A stretch of DNA of 64,000 nucleotides from contig FJUW01000001.1 of assembly GCA_900074885.1 (NCBI GenBank), positions 1,302,001 to 1,366,000 on the forward strand, given 5' to 3'. Shown one piece after another: positions 1 through 11,915 of the stretch. The notes below the pieces were generated by a model. It ran no database searches, had not been told where the DNA came from, and saw only the letters and a list, made by a program, of their open reading frames with translations. Numbering within the stretch: position 1 is the stretch's first letter; each line of letters opens with the position of its first letter. A program made the position numbers and the translations under genes. Source of the DNA: Rhynchosporium graminicola (taxonomy: Eukaryota > Ascomycota > Leotiomycetes > Helotiales > Ploettnerulaceae).

Positions 1-639
1 GTCGATTTTAAAGCGCTACTATCTAAAATAAGATTAAAAAGAAAGAGTAGTTCTTCTATATATAAGATAAGATTATACTATCCTTACGCGCTTTAACCCT
101 TATTATTAAACTAATATAGAATAAGGACTACGCTTCTATAGTTAGATCCTTACTTTCTTTTAATACTAAACGTCGCTATAACTTAGAATATACTTATCCT
201 AAGAAAGCTATTACCCCGGTATAGTACTATAAGCTTACTATTACTACTACGACCTCTACTAGTTCTACTCCTTACCGGTCCCTAAGCTTAGCCCCTCGAT
301 AAACCACTCCTATACTATATATATATATCTCTACCCTAATATAGTCTAATACTCCCTCCGCGCTAAAACGCCCTACTACCTCGACTAGAGAACCCCTTAG
401 GTATTATAGTTATAGATAGCTCGGTTATATTAAGCTAGACTACTCTAACTTGCCTAAGGTTTAATTAATCAACGAATTTCCGAAAGAGGATTAAGTAACT
501 AAGGAAGTAATAGAAGATATACCCTCCGAATCTGGATTAATACTAGAGGGAAATAATAAGGCCTAGGTAAAAACTCCTTCCTAGGTCTATATAGGTATAA
601 TCTCTCTAATCTGGACCTTAACTCCCTAATAAGAGATAA

Positions 640-3600
640 ATAATTTATATACCTGACTATAGTTAGTATAAATAAGCTAAGAGTCTCTATAAGTAGCTTA
701 ATCGATACCGGAGCGAATAATTATCTATTTATTAATCGTACTCTTACTAGACGACTATCAGAGGCCCTTAGTATTAAAATCGAGCTACTACTCTATTCTA
801 TTCTAATACGTAAGTTCTAATAGTCTATTAGAACTTATATTACTTATTTCATACGTTTATACTTTTCTATTAATAGTAAGCGTATTTATAACTACTCTTT
901 TATTCTCCTCGATTTAGAATAATAAGATATAATTATTAATATTAAATAGATATAACGATTTCAGGTTAAGCTAGATACGCTCTACTATAAGCTTCTATAG
1001 CCGGAACGCTATCTAGCTACCCTCTAATATAATAAGGAGATAATTATAACTCTACTGCCTTATAAACCTAGTATTAATCGATCTTACTAAATTAATACTA
1101 ATACGCGGGACTTAGCTATAAACTAGCTAGACTAATAGCGATTATACTAAATAGTAGCGATATAGTATATTAATATATTATCGTTATTATTTAATCTATT
1201 TCCGCTTATCGCTAAGGAATCCGAACCCTTTCCTGCTCCGAATTCATCGAGAAAGGTACTTGCGCTAAAACTCTACTATAAGTACTCCTTTTAACCTCTA
1301 AGGATCTAGAAACTAGTTCCGATTTACTAAATTAGTACTATAGCTTTTCACTTTAATATAAAACATAAAAGCTCCGAATTATTCTTTATTAGTATCTATA
1401 AGATAGACCGCCTCTTATAAGACTATCTAAATAGCGATTCTCCTAAGGATCCTGATACTAAATAACTTATAGCCGAAAAGCTACTAGAATAGTACTATAC
1501 TCTTAAGGAAGCCTTTTCTAAGCAGGATTCTAATATTCTTCTGCTATATCGCTTATATAATTATAAAATTATTCTAGAAGAACTATTACCTAATGTATAT
1601 TCGCCTCTATATTAGTATTCTATAGACGAACTATAAGTAACTAAGGAGTACTTTATAGAGAACTTAGATAAGGGATTTATCGAATCTAGCTAAAGTCCCT
1701 TTATATTACTTATACTATTCGTTAAGAAAGCTAATAGAGGATTACGCTTCTATATCGACTATTATAAGCTTAATACGATCACTCGAAAGGATTCCTACCT
1801 AATACCTAGGATTAATAAGCTCTTAACTCGTATATCTAAAGTAGTAATCTTTACTAAACTAGATATCCGAATAGTATTTAACTATATCTATATAGACTCC
1901 GAATCCGAGGAGTATACTACTTTCCGAACCCGCTTCAGATCTTATAAATATGAAGTACTACCTTTTAAGCTCTATAATAGATCTAGTATATACTAGCGAT
2001 ATATAAATAATATACTACTAGACTACTTAGATAACTTCTATATAGCTTACTTAGATAATATTCTTATATACTCGGAAACGCTCTAGGAATATAAAGAATA
2101 TATTAAATTAGTACTATAATACTTAATAGATACCGGACTCTAAGTAGATATTAAGAAAAGCGAATTCTATATTACCCGGACTAAATACCTTAGATATATT
2201 ATTATTACTAACGGAATCGAGCTAGATCCCGAGAAGGTAATACTATTAGTAAACTAGAAGTACTCCGAAATAGTAATAGCTATAAAATCCTTCCTAGGAT
2301 TCTGTGAGTTCTACTATTAATTTATTCGGAATTTCGGCCTTATCGCTAAACCTCTCTTAGTACTTACTCGGCCTATAGTACTATAGAATTTTACTAATAA
2401 TTATAAGAAGTCTTTCGACGATTTATATTAATAGCTACTATTAGTATAGAAACTATACTATTTCGACCCTGAATTATAAACTAAACTAGAAACTAATACT
2501 TCCGATAATATAATAGCTAGAGTTATCTCCTAATTATATAAAGATAACTAGTAGTATCTAATTAGATTCTACTCTTATATTCTTAATAGATATAAACTAA
2601 ACTAGGAGATTTATAATAAGGAGCTATACGCTATTATTAAGTCTTTTCGGAAATAAAGACCGGAACTTATATCTCTATAATACTATATTAGTATATATAC
2701 GGACTATCGATCCTTAGAATACTTTATAATTACTAAGGTCTTAACTAGTAAGTAAGCTAGATAGATAGAATTCCTTTCCGAATTTAACTTTCAAATTATA
2801 TATATACTTAGTAAAGATAACACTAAAGCTAATATCCTTAGCTATAGGGAATAAGATCTAAGGATATAGGAATAATAGAAATAAGATAATAGATCTCGGG
2901 TTTTATTACCTCTAGACTACTTAGACCCTAGGATTAACGCAGAACTAGCTAAGTATTATATCGATTAAATTAGTTATATATACCTAATATCGCTAAGGAC
3001 TAATACGCTACCGAAACCCGCATATAACTCTTTTAATTTAATCGAGAAACTATACTAATTTAACTAAGAATCGTTCTCTAAAGAACGAAATATATTAAGA
3101 GATAGCTATATTATTAATAATAGTTTACTACTTTATAACAGTTATCTATACGTATAACGCTATATCCCGCTATATACTTATTTAATTAGCGAAATCTACG
3201 ATCAAGTTTCCTTCGCTTATTTAAACGCTCGTAAGACTACTGAAATAATTTCTACTTATTACTACTAGAAAGGACTCGTATCGAACGTAAAACGGTACAC
3301 TTATAATTACCGCTCCTACTAGTACTCTCATCCGAAATAGATAAAACAGTAAGGATTCCTCTACTTATTACTAGTACTTAGCTACCTTATATAGCACCTA
3401 GCTATAGATTTTAAGAACTTCTCGCCTAATAACTAAGGATTTAATAGGATATTAGTATTTATCGACCGCCTAAGAAAAGACTTTATATTAATATTATACT
3501 ATTATAATATCGATACCCGTAGGATAGTAATATTATTTATCTAATAGATATATCGTTTCGGATATACCCCTAAGTTAATTATATCTAACTAAGGAGCTCA

Positions 3601-4500
3601 GCTAGTCTTATCCTTCTAATAAGAGTTTTACTATATAATTAGAGTTAAAGTTAAGCTCTTTATCTCTTTCTACTAGTAAACTAACAGATAAATAGAGATT
3701 ATAAACCGGTATATTAACTAACGCCTTAGACCCTTTATTAATTATTACTAGAGTAACTAAAGCGAACTACTACTAATAATAGATCGCGCCTAAGTAACCC
3801 TACCTTATAATTCTATTAGTATAGCGCTATATACCCTTAAATATAGTATACTACTACGGAATAGCTAAGACTAGAAGCAACTTATCGGATCGATACCGCA
3901 AGAGAAGCTTAACTATACTAATACTAAATCCCTAGCTAAATATACTAAATCTGCTATTAAAGTTATAAAAGCTAATATACTAGCTACCTAGTATAAGATA
4001 AGCGCTATAACTGACTCGAAATAGCGTAATATTAACTAGGAAGTTAGAGATAAGGTATTTCTCTCTATAAGGAACCTTAAGAATCACTAGCTAAGTAAGA
4101 AGCTATCTAGTCTCTAGGTAAGACTATACTAAGTCTTAGCTAAGATCAGATACTCCTATAAGCTAGATTTACCCCCGGGATCTTCTATTTACGATATATT
4201 CACTCCCGAATTACTCTTCAAGGACCCGGACGACCTATTACTAAGCTAGGAGTTATAAAACCTACCCCCGGAGGTTATCGCTACTTAAGAAGAGTAGGAG
4301 TTATAAGATATACTCGCTATATAGCTCCTAAGAGGTAATCTGAAGTATTAAGTTAGCTAGCTAAGCTATAACCCGGACCTAACTTAGTATAATACTTCCG
4401 ACCTAATAAGTACTCTATATAAGCTTAGAGACTTCTACGCTACTAACCTAAGTAAACCTAGACCTCCGCGTAAACTAAATCAGTAGATTAAGGCCTAAGA
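640..4500 (+). pseudogene. pol polyprotein remnant of element A (PR-RT-RH-IN-chromo)
   Basis: Landmarks visible by translation: an aspartyl-protease core 'LIDTGANNYLFIN' near 693-735; RT palm segments 'FYIDYYKLN' near 1750 and 'YLDNILIYS' near 2045, where the second Asp of the catalytic pair is Asn; the RT/RNase H connection 'SFLGFCEFYY' near 2290; RNase H 'LETNTSDNIIARVIS' near 2480 and 'YTDYRSLEYF' near 2700; integrase zinc-binding and core region about 3200-3760; and a chromodomain about 4290-4465 ('RGNLKY*VS*LSYNPDLT', then 'KPRPP'). Stops occur every few tens of codons, most explained by CAA/CAG to TAA/TAG or TGG to TAG changes, i.e. RIP. Family assignment is from motif knowledge, not alignment. 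Confidence 0.85.
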
Positions 4501-4629
4501 AAATAGAATAGATAACTATAGTTACTTAGAGGATAATAAGCCGTTATAGTTACTAGTATTAGAATTTATTACTAAGGATAATCCCCTAATTATACTCTAT
4601 AATAATACTATATCTAAAACTCTACTTCT

Positions 4630-5570
4630 TTAACTACCTCCACTTTACTAGCTTTCTCCCTTAAGTTCTCTAGAGCTCTTAGTAATTCTAGAATATCTAG
4701 AACCGGAACTACTATATCTAACTCCTTATCTAAATCTACTAATATAGCCCTAATAGCAGACTAAGTATAATAGCTAATCCTACGAGGTTTCTTCTTTAGA
4801 GAAAGTCCGAGAGTATCTAGATCTGACGCTATCTCTAAACTAGAAAGCAAATTCCTCTTTCCCTTAGTATTAGATATTATAGCCTTAAATATAGTCTTCT
4901 TCGCAAATTCCCGTATAATACTATTTAACTCCTTTATCTACTTTAATACTATTTATACTATTAACTTAGATTTCGCTAAATCTACTATTAAAAGATCTAG
5001 ATCCTATATCACGTTAGTATTATACTAGTATCTAAGGATTCAAGATCTTAACTTATTACTTTAATAAACTCTAACTCCTTAAATACCTTCTCTATAGAAT
5101 GCCTTAAAGCCTAAGTCTCTACTAATTATATAGTAGTAATCTTTAATATAGTAATAAGAGCAGCAGATTTCGTAAGATAATAGATCTGATTAATCGCCTT
5201 ATAAGCAGCTATAATACCGCCCCGATTCAGCTCCGCGTCTTTAGCTTCGCTGCTAAGAAGTAAACTAGATAAAATAGTATACTCTGTATTAATATAATCA
5301 GGTAACTATAACGCGTTAATATATATAACTATATTTAGGTTTAAATAACTCATATACTTATAACTGCTCTTTAACGCTAAATAATACTTATAAAGCTTAG
5401 AGTTAAGCTTATTAAATAAGCATAAGAGTTCTAAAACAAGAGTATTATTATACTTTATCTTAAGGAAAGCGCGAATATACCGTAAGTAATATATATAATA
5501 CGCTACCGAAAGAGTACTAGTAGGAACTAGTAAAAGCACTATAGGAGTTAGCGTTATAGATCCGTGAAAC
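4630..5570 (-). pseudogene. RIP-degraded coding relic on the opposite strand of element A
   Basis: Between the plus-strand chromodomain and the LTR the plus strand no longer resembles pol. The minus strand instead gives protein-like stretches: an open 77-codon run at 5306-5539, continuing through 'INAYKAIN'-like helical text to about 5150, and at the far end a coiled-coil-like segment 'LELLRALENLREKASK' near 4640-4700. Stops are scattered through it as in the rest of the island. It could be an antisense ORF carried by the element, the gag of a second element inserted in reverse, or a captured gene. I do not recognise the protein. Confidence 0.4.
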
Positions 5571-6069
5571 CCCTGTACTACACTTAAGGACTATCCCTAA
5601 AACTAAGATAGGAAACTTACTTATATTAAGAGAAGAGTTAATTAAGTCGATTAATATATAAGATTATAGTAGACTACTATAGTAGTTAGTAATAATACCT
5701 ACTCTAGGAGCCGTATCGTAGTCTAAGGAGAATAAACTTATAAGTTAAAGTAGTTATCGCAGTTAAAAAGGAAAGGCTCTAATATTAATAAACCCCTTCC
5801 TTTATATACCCTACGCCCTACTTAAACTCGACTCCTACTGCAAACAGATAAAGTAAATACTGCTTACCGCCCGATTTAGAAGCTATAACTAATATAGTAC
5901 TATTATAGCGATATAACTAGTCAGAACCTAATAAAGAATTTATTACTACTAAAGAGCAGCTAGCGCTTATTACGCGAATATCAACGAAAATAATTATAAT
6001 AAAGACTAATTCTAATATAAACTATAACCTTCCGAGCTTAGAGTTAAGCTCTTCTTAGGGGAGGAGTAA

Positions 6070-6338
6070 TATAATAATAGCTCACCTGAATATCATATGA
6101 GAAGAAGGATAGATAATAGGGCCTAAGTTCATAGGTATCCCAGCAGAACTAGTATCCGACCCGATATAGTATCAGACTAGTACCGGTATATATATATAAG
6201 GTGCTTTATACCCTATCTCTCTTCTTCTTCCTTCCTTATCTTTTTGTTTTCTTCGTAGTAGACTATATAAGATCGCTCTTAGCCTCCCTACTCGTTTATT
6301 CTTACTTATATACCGCCTTGAGTCTTATGTCGTTACAA
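6070..6338 (+). repeat. probable 3' LTR of element A
   Basis: The element's 3' coding region ends in a purine-rich GGGGAGGAG tract just before about 6070, as expected for a polypurine tract next to an LTR. The following roughly 270 bp is non-coding, has a TATATATATAAGG box near 6190 followed by a pyrimidine-rich run, and ends near TTATGTCGTTACA at 6338, just before protease-like coding sequence of a second element resumes. CpA and TpG are less depleted here than in the flanks. Exact ends cannot be fixed because the 5' LTR is not in the window. Confidence 0.45.
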
Positions 6339-6419
6339 ATTTCCTTACTCTCCCGAAACCTATTATTTCTACTAGCTATAATAGAAAGGCCGATACTACT
6401 ATTACCTACGTAATTCTCC

Positions 6420-9400
6420 TTACTCTTACTATCGATTGTTATCGAGTTAACTTCCCTTTCCTAATTACTAATTTAGGAAGTAACGATATACTAATAGGAC
6501 GTAAATTCTTAGAGTATTACGAACTTAAATAAAATTATAACTATTACTATAAGAACTATCTAGAGTAGCCTATAGATATACTACTAGTATGCTACTTCGA
6601 CAAAAGACTAGAGCTGCTATTACCTCTAGCTGATAAGGTAGTAGACTAATAATATTAGCTCGACTAAGAGCGATAGGATACCCTAATGAACTAAGAAGTT
6701 GCTAGCGTATAAGCTCCCCGACTAGTACTACTTAGAAAGGAAAGTCGCCCCTTAGCGTTTATAAGAGAATAGAAATATAGTATATAAGCTATAAATAAGC
6801 TATTAGTAAGTCACGAGCTAGCTAATAACCCTTTCTAGACTCGTGATCCCAGTTCACGAGAGGAGGATAATATCGCTTGTAATATAACTAAGTAGAACTA
6901 GATTAATAAGTAAGTATATTAGGAAGTAAGAGACTTATCTTATAAAACTAATATTAACTAGATCTCCGCTACTATTATATATAACTTCTACTTCTACCGA
7001 AAGTACTAAAATAAGGAGGATAGTTTAGAAGTTTTTATTACTTCTATAAAAGAAATTCAAGACGAAATTCAATACTATAAAGATACTTAAGCTACTAATA
7101 ATATCGAGTTATACGCACTCGATAAAGGCCTTACGACTAGCGAAGCTAGGAAGGCTAAGTACTAGGAGAATGATAAGATAATTAAGGAAAAACTCCCTAT
7201 AAAATAGAAAGAATTTAAAAGTCTATTCTTAGCTAGAGCTTCTGATAACCTAGTATAGAGAAGACTTATAATAGATTATAAGATTAAACTTACTAAGGAA
7301 AATACCCTAACTATAGAGCTACTTCGCTATATACCTAATAAGTACTTAGCTAAAGCTAAGTGATATATTACTAAAAATCTCTATAAAGGGTTTATCGTAC
7401 TATCAACTGCTCCTTAGGCTATACTAATTCTTATAGCTAAGAAAGTAAGTAGTAAGCTCTATTTCTGTATCGACTTTCGTAAGCTAAACGAGCTTACTTA
7501 GAAGGATCCCTACTCGATTCCCTTGATCGATAAGATAATAGCGAGAATCTCTAAGGTAAAGATCTTTACGAAAGTTAATATTTAGTAAGCTTTTCATAAG
7601 TTACGTATATCTAAGTACTCGGAGGATTATACTACCTTTCGTACCTGATATAGTATATATAAGTATAAGGTGCTTCCCTTCGGACTTACTAATAGCTTAG
7701 CTACCTTTTAACGTTTTATTAATAATATATTAATAGAGCACTTAGATAACTTCTGCTCGGCTTACTTTAACGATATCTTAATATACTCGGACTCGTAAGT
7801 AGAGTATAATATCTACGTTCGTAAGGTTCTTAAGATTCTACGAGCTTATAGTCTTTAAGCTAATATTAAGAAGTCTGAATTTAGTATTACTCGTACGAAA
7901 TTCCTTAGCTTTATTATTAGAGTTAATAGAATCGAATTCGACCCTGAGAAGATTAAAGTTATTAAGAACTAGGAATACGCTAATAATATCTATAGTATAT
8001 AAAGTTACTTTAGTTTCTATAACTTCTACTATCGATTTATTAAAGACTATAGTAGTATTTATCGCTTCTTTACTTTCCTTACTAGAAAAGATATCCCTTT
8101 TCGCTTTAGAAATAAGTATTAGGAAGCTTAAGAGCGCCTCTATTAAGCTCTCTAGTCGGCCCTGATTCTATATTACTATAATCCCTTTAAGGAAACTAGA
8201 CTTAAAACCGACTCTTCTAATAGGATAATAGCTAGCGTGCTCTTATAACTTTAAGATAATAATATATTTTATCTAATTAGTTTCTTCTTAAAAACTATAA
8301 TTAATACGAAGCTAAATTACCTAATATATAATAAAGAGCTCTTAGCGATCTTCTATTCCTTTTAATAGTATAAGCCTAAGCTGCTAAGTATATAGAAGAT
8401 AGTCTATATCTATATAGATTACTATGCCTTAGAGTATTTCATGATAATAAAAGACCTTAACGTATAGTAAGCGAGATAAGCTAAATTCTTTACTTAATTC
8501 TACTTTAAGATTATATACTAAACGGGGATTATAAATACTCTAGCTAATACGCTATCATGCTATAATTAGGACCTCTCTCCGCTAGAAGCTAGAAAGCGCG
8601 CACTTCGGAACTAATAGCTAATCCTAAATAATAAAATTAGTATTAAAGTGCTTTAAGACCTCTAGGACTCGCTTATAATTACTAAGTTCTATTATAAGCT
8701 TTCCCTAATAGGAACTCCTAAGACCTTCCTATAAGCTAAAACCCGTGACCCCGGCTTACTAGTAGAATTACCTACAAGTAAAGACGAAAAGTTCCTTATA
8801 GGGGAAGCTCCTAATACTATTATTATAGTTACTTATAATATCGAGAACTATAATATATCGACTAAGTCTTTTTAGCTAATAAGGAGTCTCCGGAGCTAAG
8901 ACCTCTTCGGGAGGAGGTAAGATAGAAGTATCCTAACTATTAGTTAGTCCGCGGAAAGCTCTTCTTTTAAAGGCGTTTAGAAGTCCCTACTGAGCCTCTA
9001 GAGCTACGAACAGTACTTATTCGCTATATTTATACGTAACTATAAGTAGTATATACTAGGAATACGAAAGTTAAGCTACTTCTTAGTCGCAGCTACTACT
9101 AGAGGAGTATAATAGCGGATATTATACGCTATATTATAAATTATAGCTATATGCGGATAAAAGCGAAAAGAGATAAGACCCCTAGGTTCCTCTATCCTTT
9201 ACTAATCCTAGCACGACCTTACTAGCACCTGACGATAGATTTTACTAAGTTACTATTAGATAATGGTAGCTTCGATACTATATTTATAATTATAGATAGA
9301 TTATTAAAGAAACTAATATCTATTCCTTATTATAAAATAATTATAGCTAGATAGATAGCTAAGCTCTTTACTATCTACTAGAGCTATTACTTCAGTATAC

Positions 9401-10490
9401 CTAATTCGATCGTTTTAGATTATAGACTATAGTTTATTTTAAGCTTCTAGAATAAGTATTACTATATCTTTAGTACGAAAGTCAAGCTGACTACTACGTA
9501 TAACCCGAACGTCGATAGCTAGACTAAGATTATAAACTAATAAATTAAGTAAAGACTACGTCTCTTCTATACTTATTATTAAGATAACTAGAGCTTACTA
9601 CTCCTAGTAATAGATATCGCGTAGCTTATACTTCCTTACAAGTCACTTAGTAATATATCTCTATTTTAGCTACTTAATAGCTATAAAGTAAGAACCTCTT
9701 AGGACCTTATTAATCTAATACCTCTAGTAATTACTACTAAGGCCGTTAATCGAGAGGACGCTCTTCGTATAGCTACTCGGATAATAGCTGCTATAGAATT
9801 CGCTAAATCCTCGCTTAAGAGTTAATAGGATAAAATAAAGCGCTTAGCTAATTATAATCGCCGCGAGGTAAATTAGAATATTAGAGATAAGGTTATAGTT
9901 TCTATAGTAAATTAGAAGATAGATAGACTTTCTAGGAAGCTCTCCGATAAGTAGTATAAGCTAGTGGAAGTGCTAGAAAAGGTAAAGGAGAGTTAGAAGC
10001 TTAAGCTACTAGAGGAATAGTAAATCTACCCTGTTTTCTACTTATACTCGCTATATAAGTATACTGAAAACCCGCTACTAGGATAGGTACGATAAGCACT
10101 AGTACTAATTCAGCTGCTTCCGGAGCAAGACGAGTAGGAGATCGAAACTATCTTAAGCTTAAGGATTTCTCGTAGTACCTTATAGTACTAAATTAAGTAG
10201 ATAAGAGCTAATAATAATCTCGAATAATACTCCTGCTTAGACGCTATAATAGCCTCTCACTTACATAAGCGTTTCTACTTGCGATACCTAGTAGTAAAAG
10301 GACCGCTACGACTCCTCCCGAAGTAGCTAGAGGCGTATAATAATAGTATTAATAACTATAGCGAATTAGAGGACGATATACCTATAATAGCTACTGCTCG
10401 TATATAGTTCTTTAAGAAAGAGGAAGGGAATTAGCGTTTTTACCGGATTTTTCAAGCTTCGAGGACGAAGCCCTTCTCGGAAGAGGAGGG
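6420..10490 (+). pseudogene. 5'-truncated RIP-degraded Gypsy element B, pol remnant
   Basis: A second chromovirus pol in the same orientation. It starts inside the protease ('SNDILIGRKFLEYYEL' near 6475). RT is clear near 7465-7810 ('FCIDFRKLN', 'KDPYSIPLIDKI', 'YKVLPFGLTN', 'AYFNDILIYSD'; the first catalytic Asp is now Asn). RNase H follows near 8150-8500, integrase core near 9190-9540 ('IDFTKLLLDNGSFDTIFII', 'KLTTTYNPNVDS'), and a chromodomain near 10,140-10,370. The frame ends around 10,480 with 'FEDEALLGRGG' and a GAGGAGGG polypurine tract. Stops throughout make it inactive. It differs enough from element A to be another family member rather than a recent copy. Confidence 0.85.
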
Positions 10491-11520
10491 TAGTATTATA
10501 GTCTATACTATAATAGCCTCAGGCTCCTAGGCATTATAGCAGGTAGGGCTAGCGGAATACAGTTAGTGCGTACTAGAGGATAATTAGTTAGTATAGCCCT
10601 ATAGTTATACCTAGAGAGAGAGTCGAGAGTAGAAACCTCCTCTCTATCTTTTCTTCCCTTTACTTAGCGCACCCTTAAGGGCGAATACAATTCGTTGTCG
10701 ACTCCCTGTGCCTCTGCCGTAACAGATATAAGCTACTAAATTAGAGTAAGTAGATATAGCCTTATACCTAGAGAGAATAAGACAGAAAGAGATATATAAT
10801 CTAAGGGTATCTAAAAGATAATATCTAGGTATTAGCTCTATAGTTATACTCTATGATTATACTATAGCTAGATAAAAGCTACGCCTAAGCTAGAGAGGTC
10901 CTTTCGTAGTCTCTAGTATAGGTAGCGAATATAGCAAATCGTACACCTTATAGTAAATCGACGGAATACCTATACTATAATACTTCTATATTAATTAAAT
11001 AAAGCCCTTTTATCTGTGAAACTTATACCTTATAAATAGATAGGAAGAAAGATTACTATTATATTAAAACCTTAGAGCTAAGAAGGGTAAATATTCTCTA
11101 CTAGTAGAGCTTAGAATAGGTCGAAAAATAGAGGTTATAGCTAGAGATTCTATACTAGGGGTATAGTAGCAGAAGTAGGGAGTTTAATAATATATATAGA
11201 AGTTCAGAAGTTATTAATTATAGAGTTAAGATATATAGGTATAAGGTCCTAATATAAGAAGGAGATATTCTCTGTCTCGAAGGGGAGTTATCTGAAGAGA
11301 GTTTTAGGAGTATATAGCTTTCGAGATGTATATTTATAAGTGTTCTATAGCGTATTAGAACTCAGGAAAGAGAGGTCTCGAGGGCGAGACTTATATAGTA
11401 GTGGACTTATAATATCACTAGACCTCTAGTAGCTAGTTGCGCATAGACCTCTACTTCTATAGCTTTCTTCTGAGGTTTCCAAACCTTCTCTATAATATAA
11501 CTACGCTTTTCGAGAGCTTC
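10490..11520. repeat. LTR-like and unassigned RIP-affected tail of element B
   Basis: Downstream of the element B polypurine tract there is no pol-like reading. The first 250 bp resembles an LTR (starts at AGTATTATAGTC; around 10,680-10,735 CpA/TpG reappear). From there to about 11,520 the CpA/TpG-poor composition continues without any recognisable domain. The composition changes sharply to normal near 11,520, which I take as the right edge of the repeat island. Confidence 0.45.
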
Positions 11521-11783
11521 TGTTCCCACACCTTTTCTCCACTCTTTCTTTGAGATTGATGGTGCACGCTTATCTCCTTACAACCAAATATTTGAGTAGC
11601 CTTGCGTGCGTCATAAATAGGAACAGTCCAGAATTCAATCGTCGCGCTAGGAATCATTTGAATCTTCTAGCATGACTCACAAGGCTGCAGTTACTCAAAA
11701 TCTTTCTTTCGCCCTCTAGCCAGCCTAGCGTATGGTCCACGAATCTTCACGCTAGCCTTCCTCTCAACCAAACTTGCAAGCAC

Positions 11784-11790
11784 TATAAAT
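11784..11790 (+). promoter_or_regulatory. TATA box of the serine peptidase gene
   Basis: TATAAAT lies 126 bp upstream of the ATG at 11916, within ordinary-composition DNA that begins only about 260 bp to the left at the edge of the RIP island. Confidence 0.5.
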
Positions 11791-11915
11791 ACCTCTCCAG
11801 GTCCGCATTCTTCCCAAATTTTTACAACCCAACTTACCGTAACATCATCCAGCTAACCCTCTCATACCCAACACACACCAATATCTATCATTCTCAGTCT
11901 CTCAGAGGGAGCAAA

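Larger units (their letters stand above)
1..6338 (+). mobile_element. RIP-degraded Ty3/Gypsy (chromovirus) retrotransposon A, 5' end outside window
   Basis: This is a Gypsy-type LTR retrotransposon whose reading frame is destroyed by stops but still legible on the plus strand in the order protease, reverse transcriptase, RNase H, integrase, chromodomain. That domain order is the Ty3/Gypsy chromovirus order. Almost every CpA and TpG is gone while CpG survives, which is the RIP signature of repeats in Pezizomycotina. Gag and the 5' LTR lie left of the window. A short LTR-like block closes it near 6070-6338. A stretch between chromodomain and LTR (4630-5570) reads better on the opposite strand and is listed separately. 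No part can be functional. Confidence 0.9.

Noticed and set aside
6201..6413. 70-codon hydrophobic plus-strand ORF
   Set aside because: Lies across the LTR-like block and the junction of the two retroelements; hydrophobicity comes from the pyrimidine-rich sequence after the TATA box.
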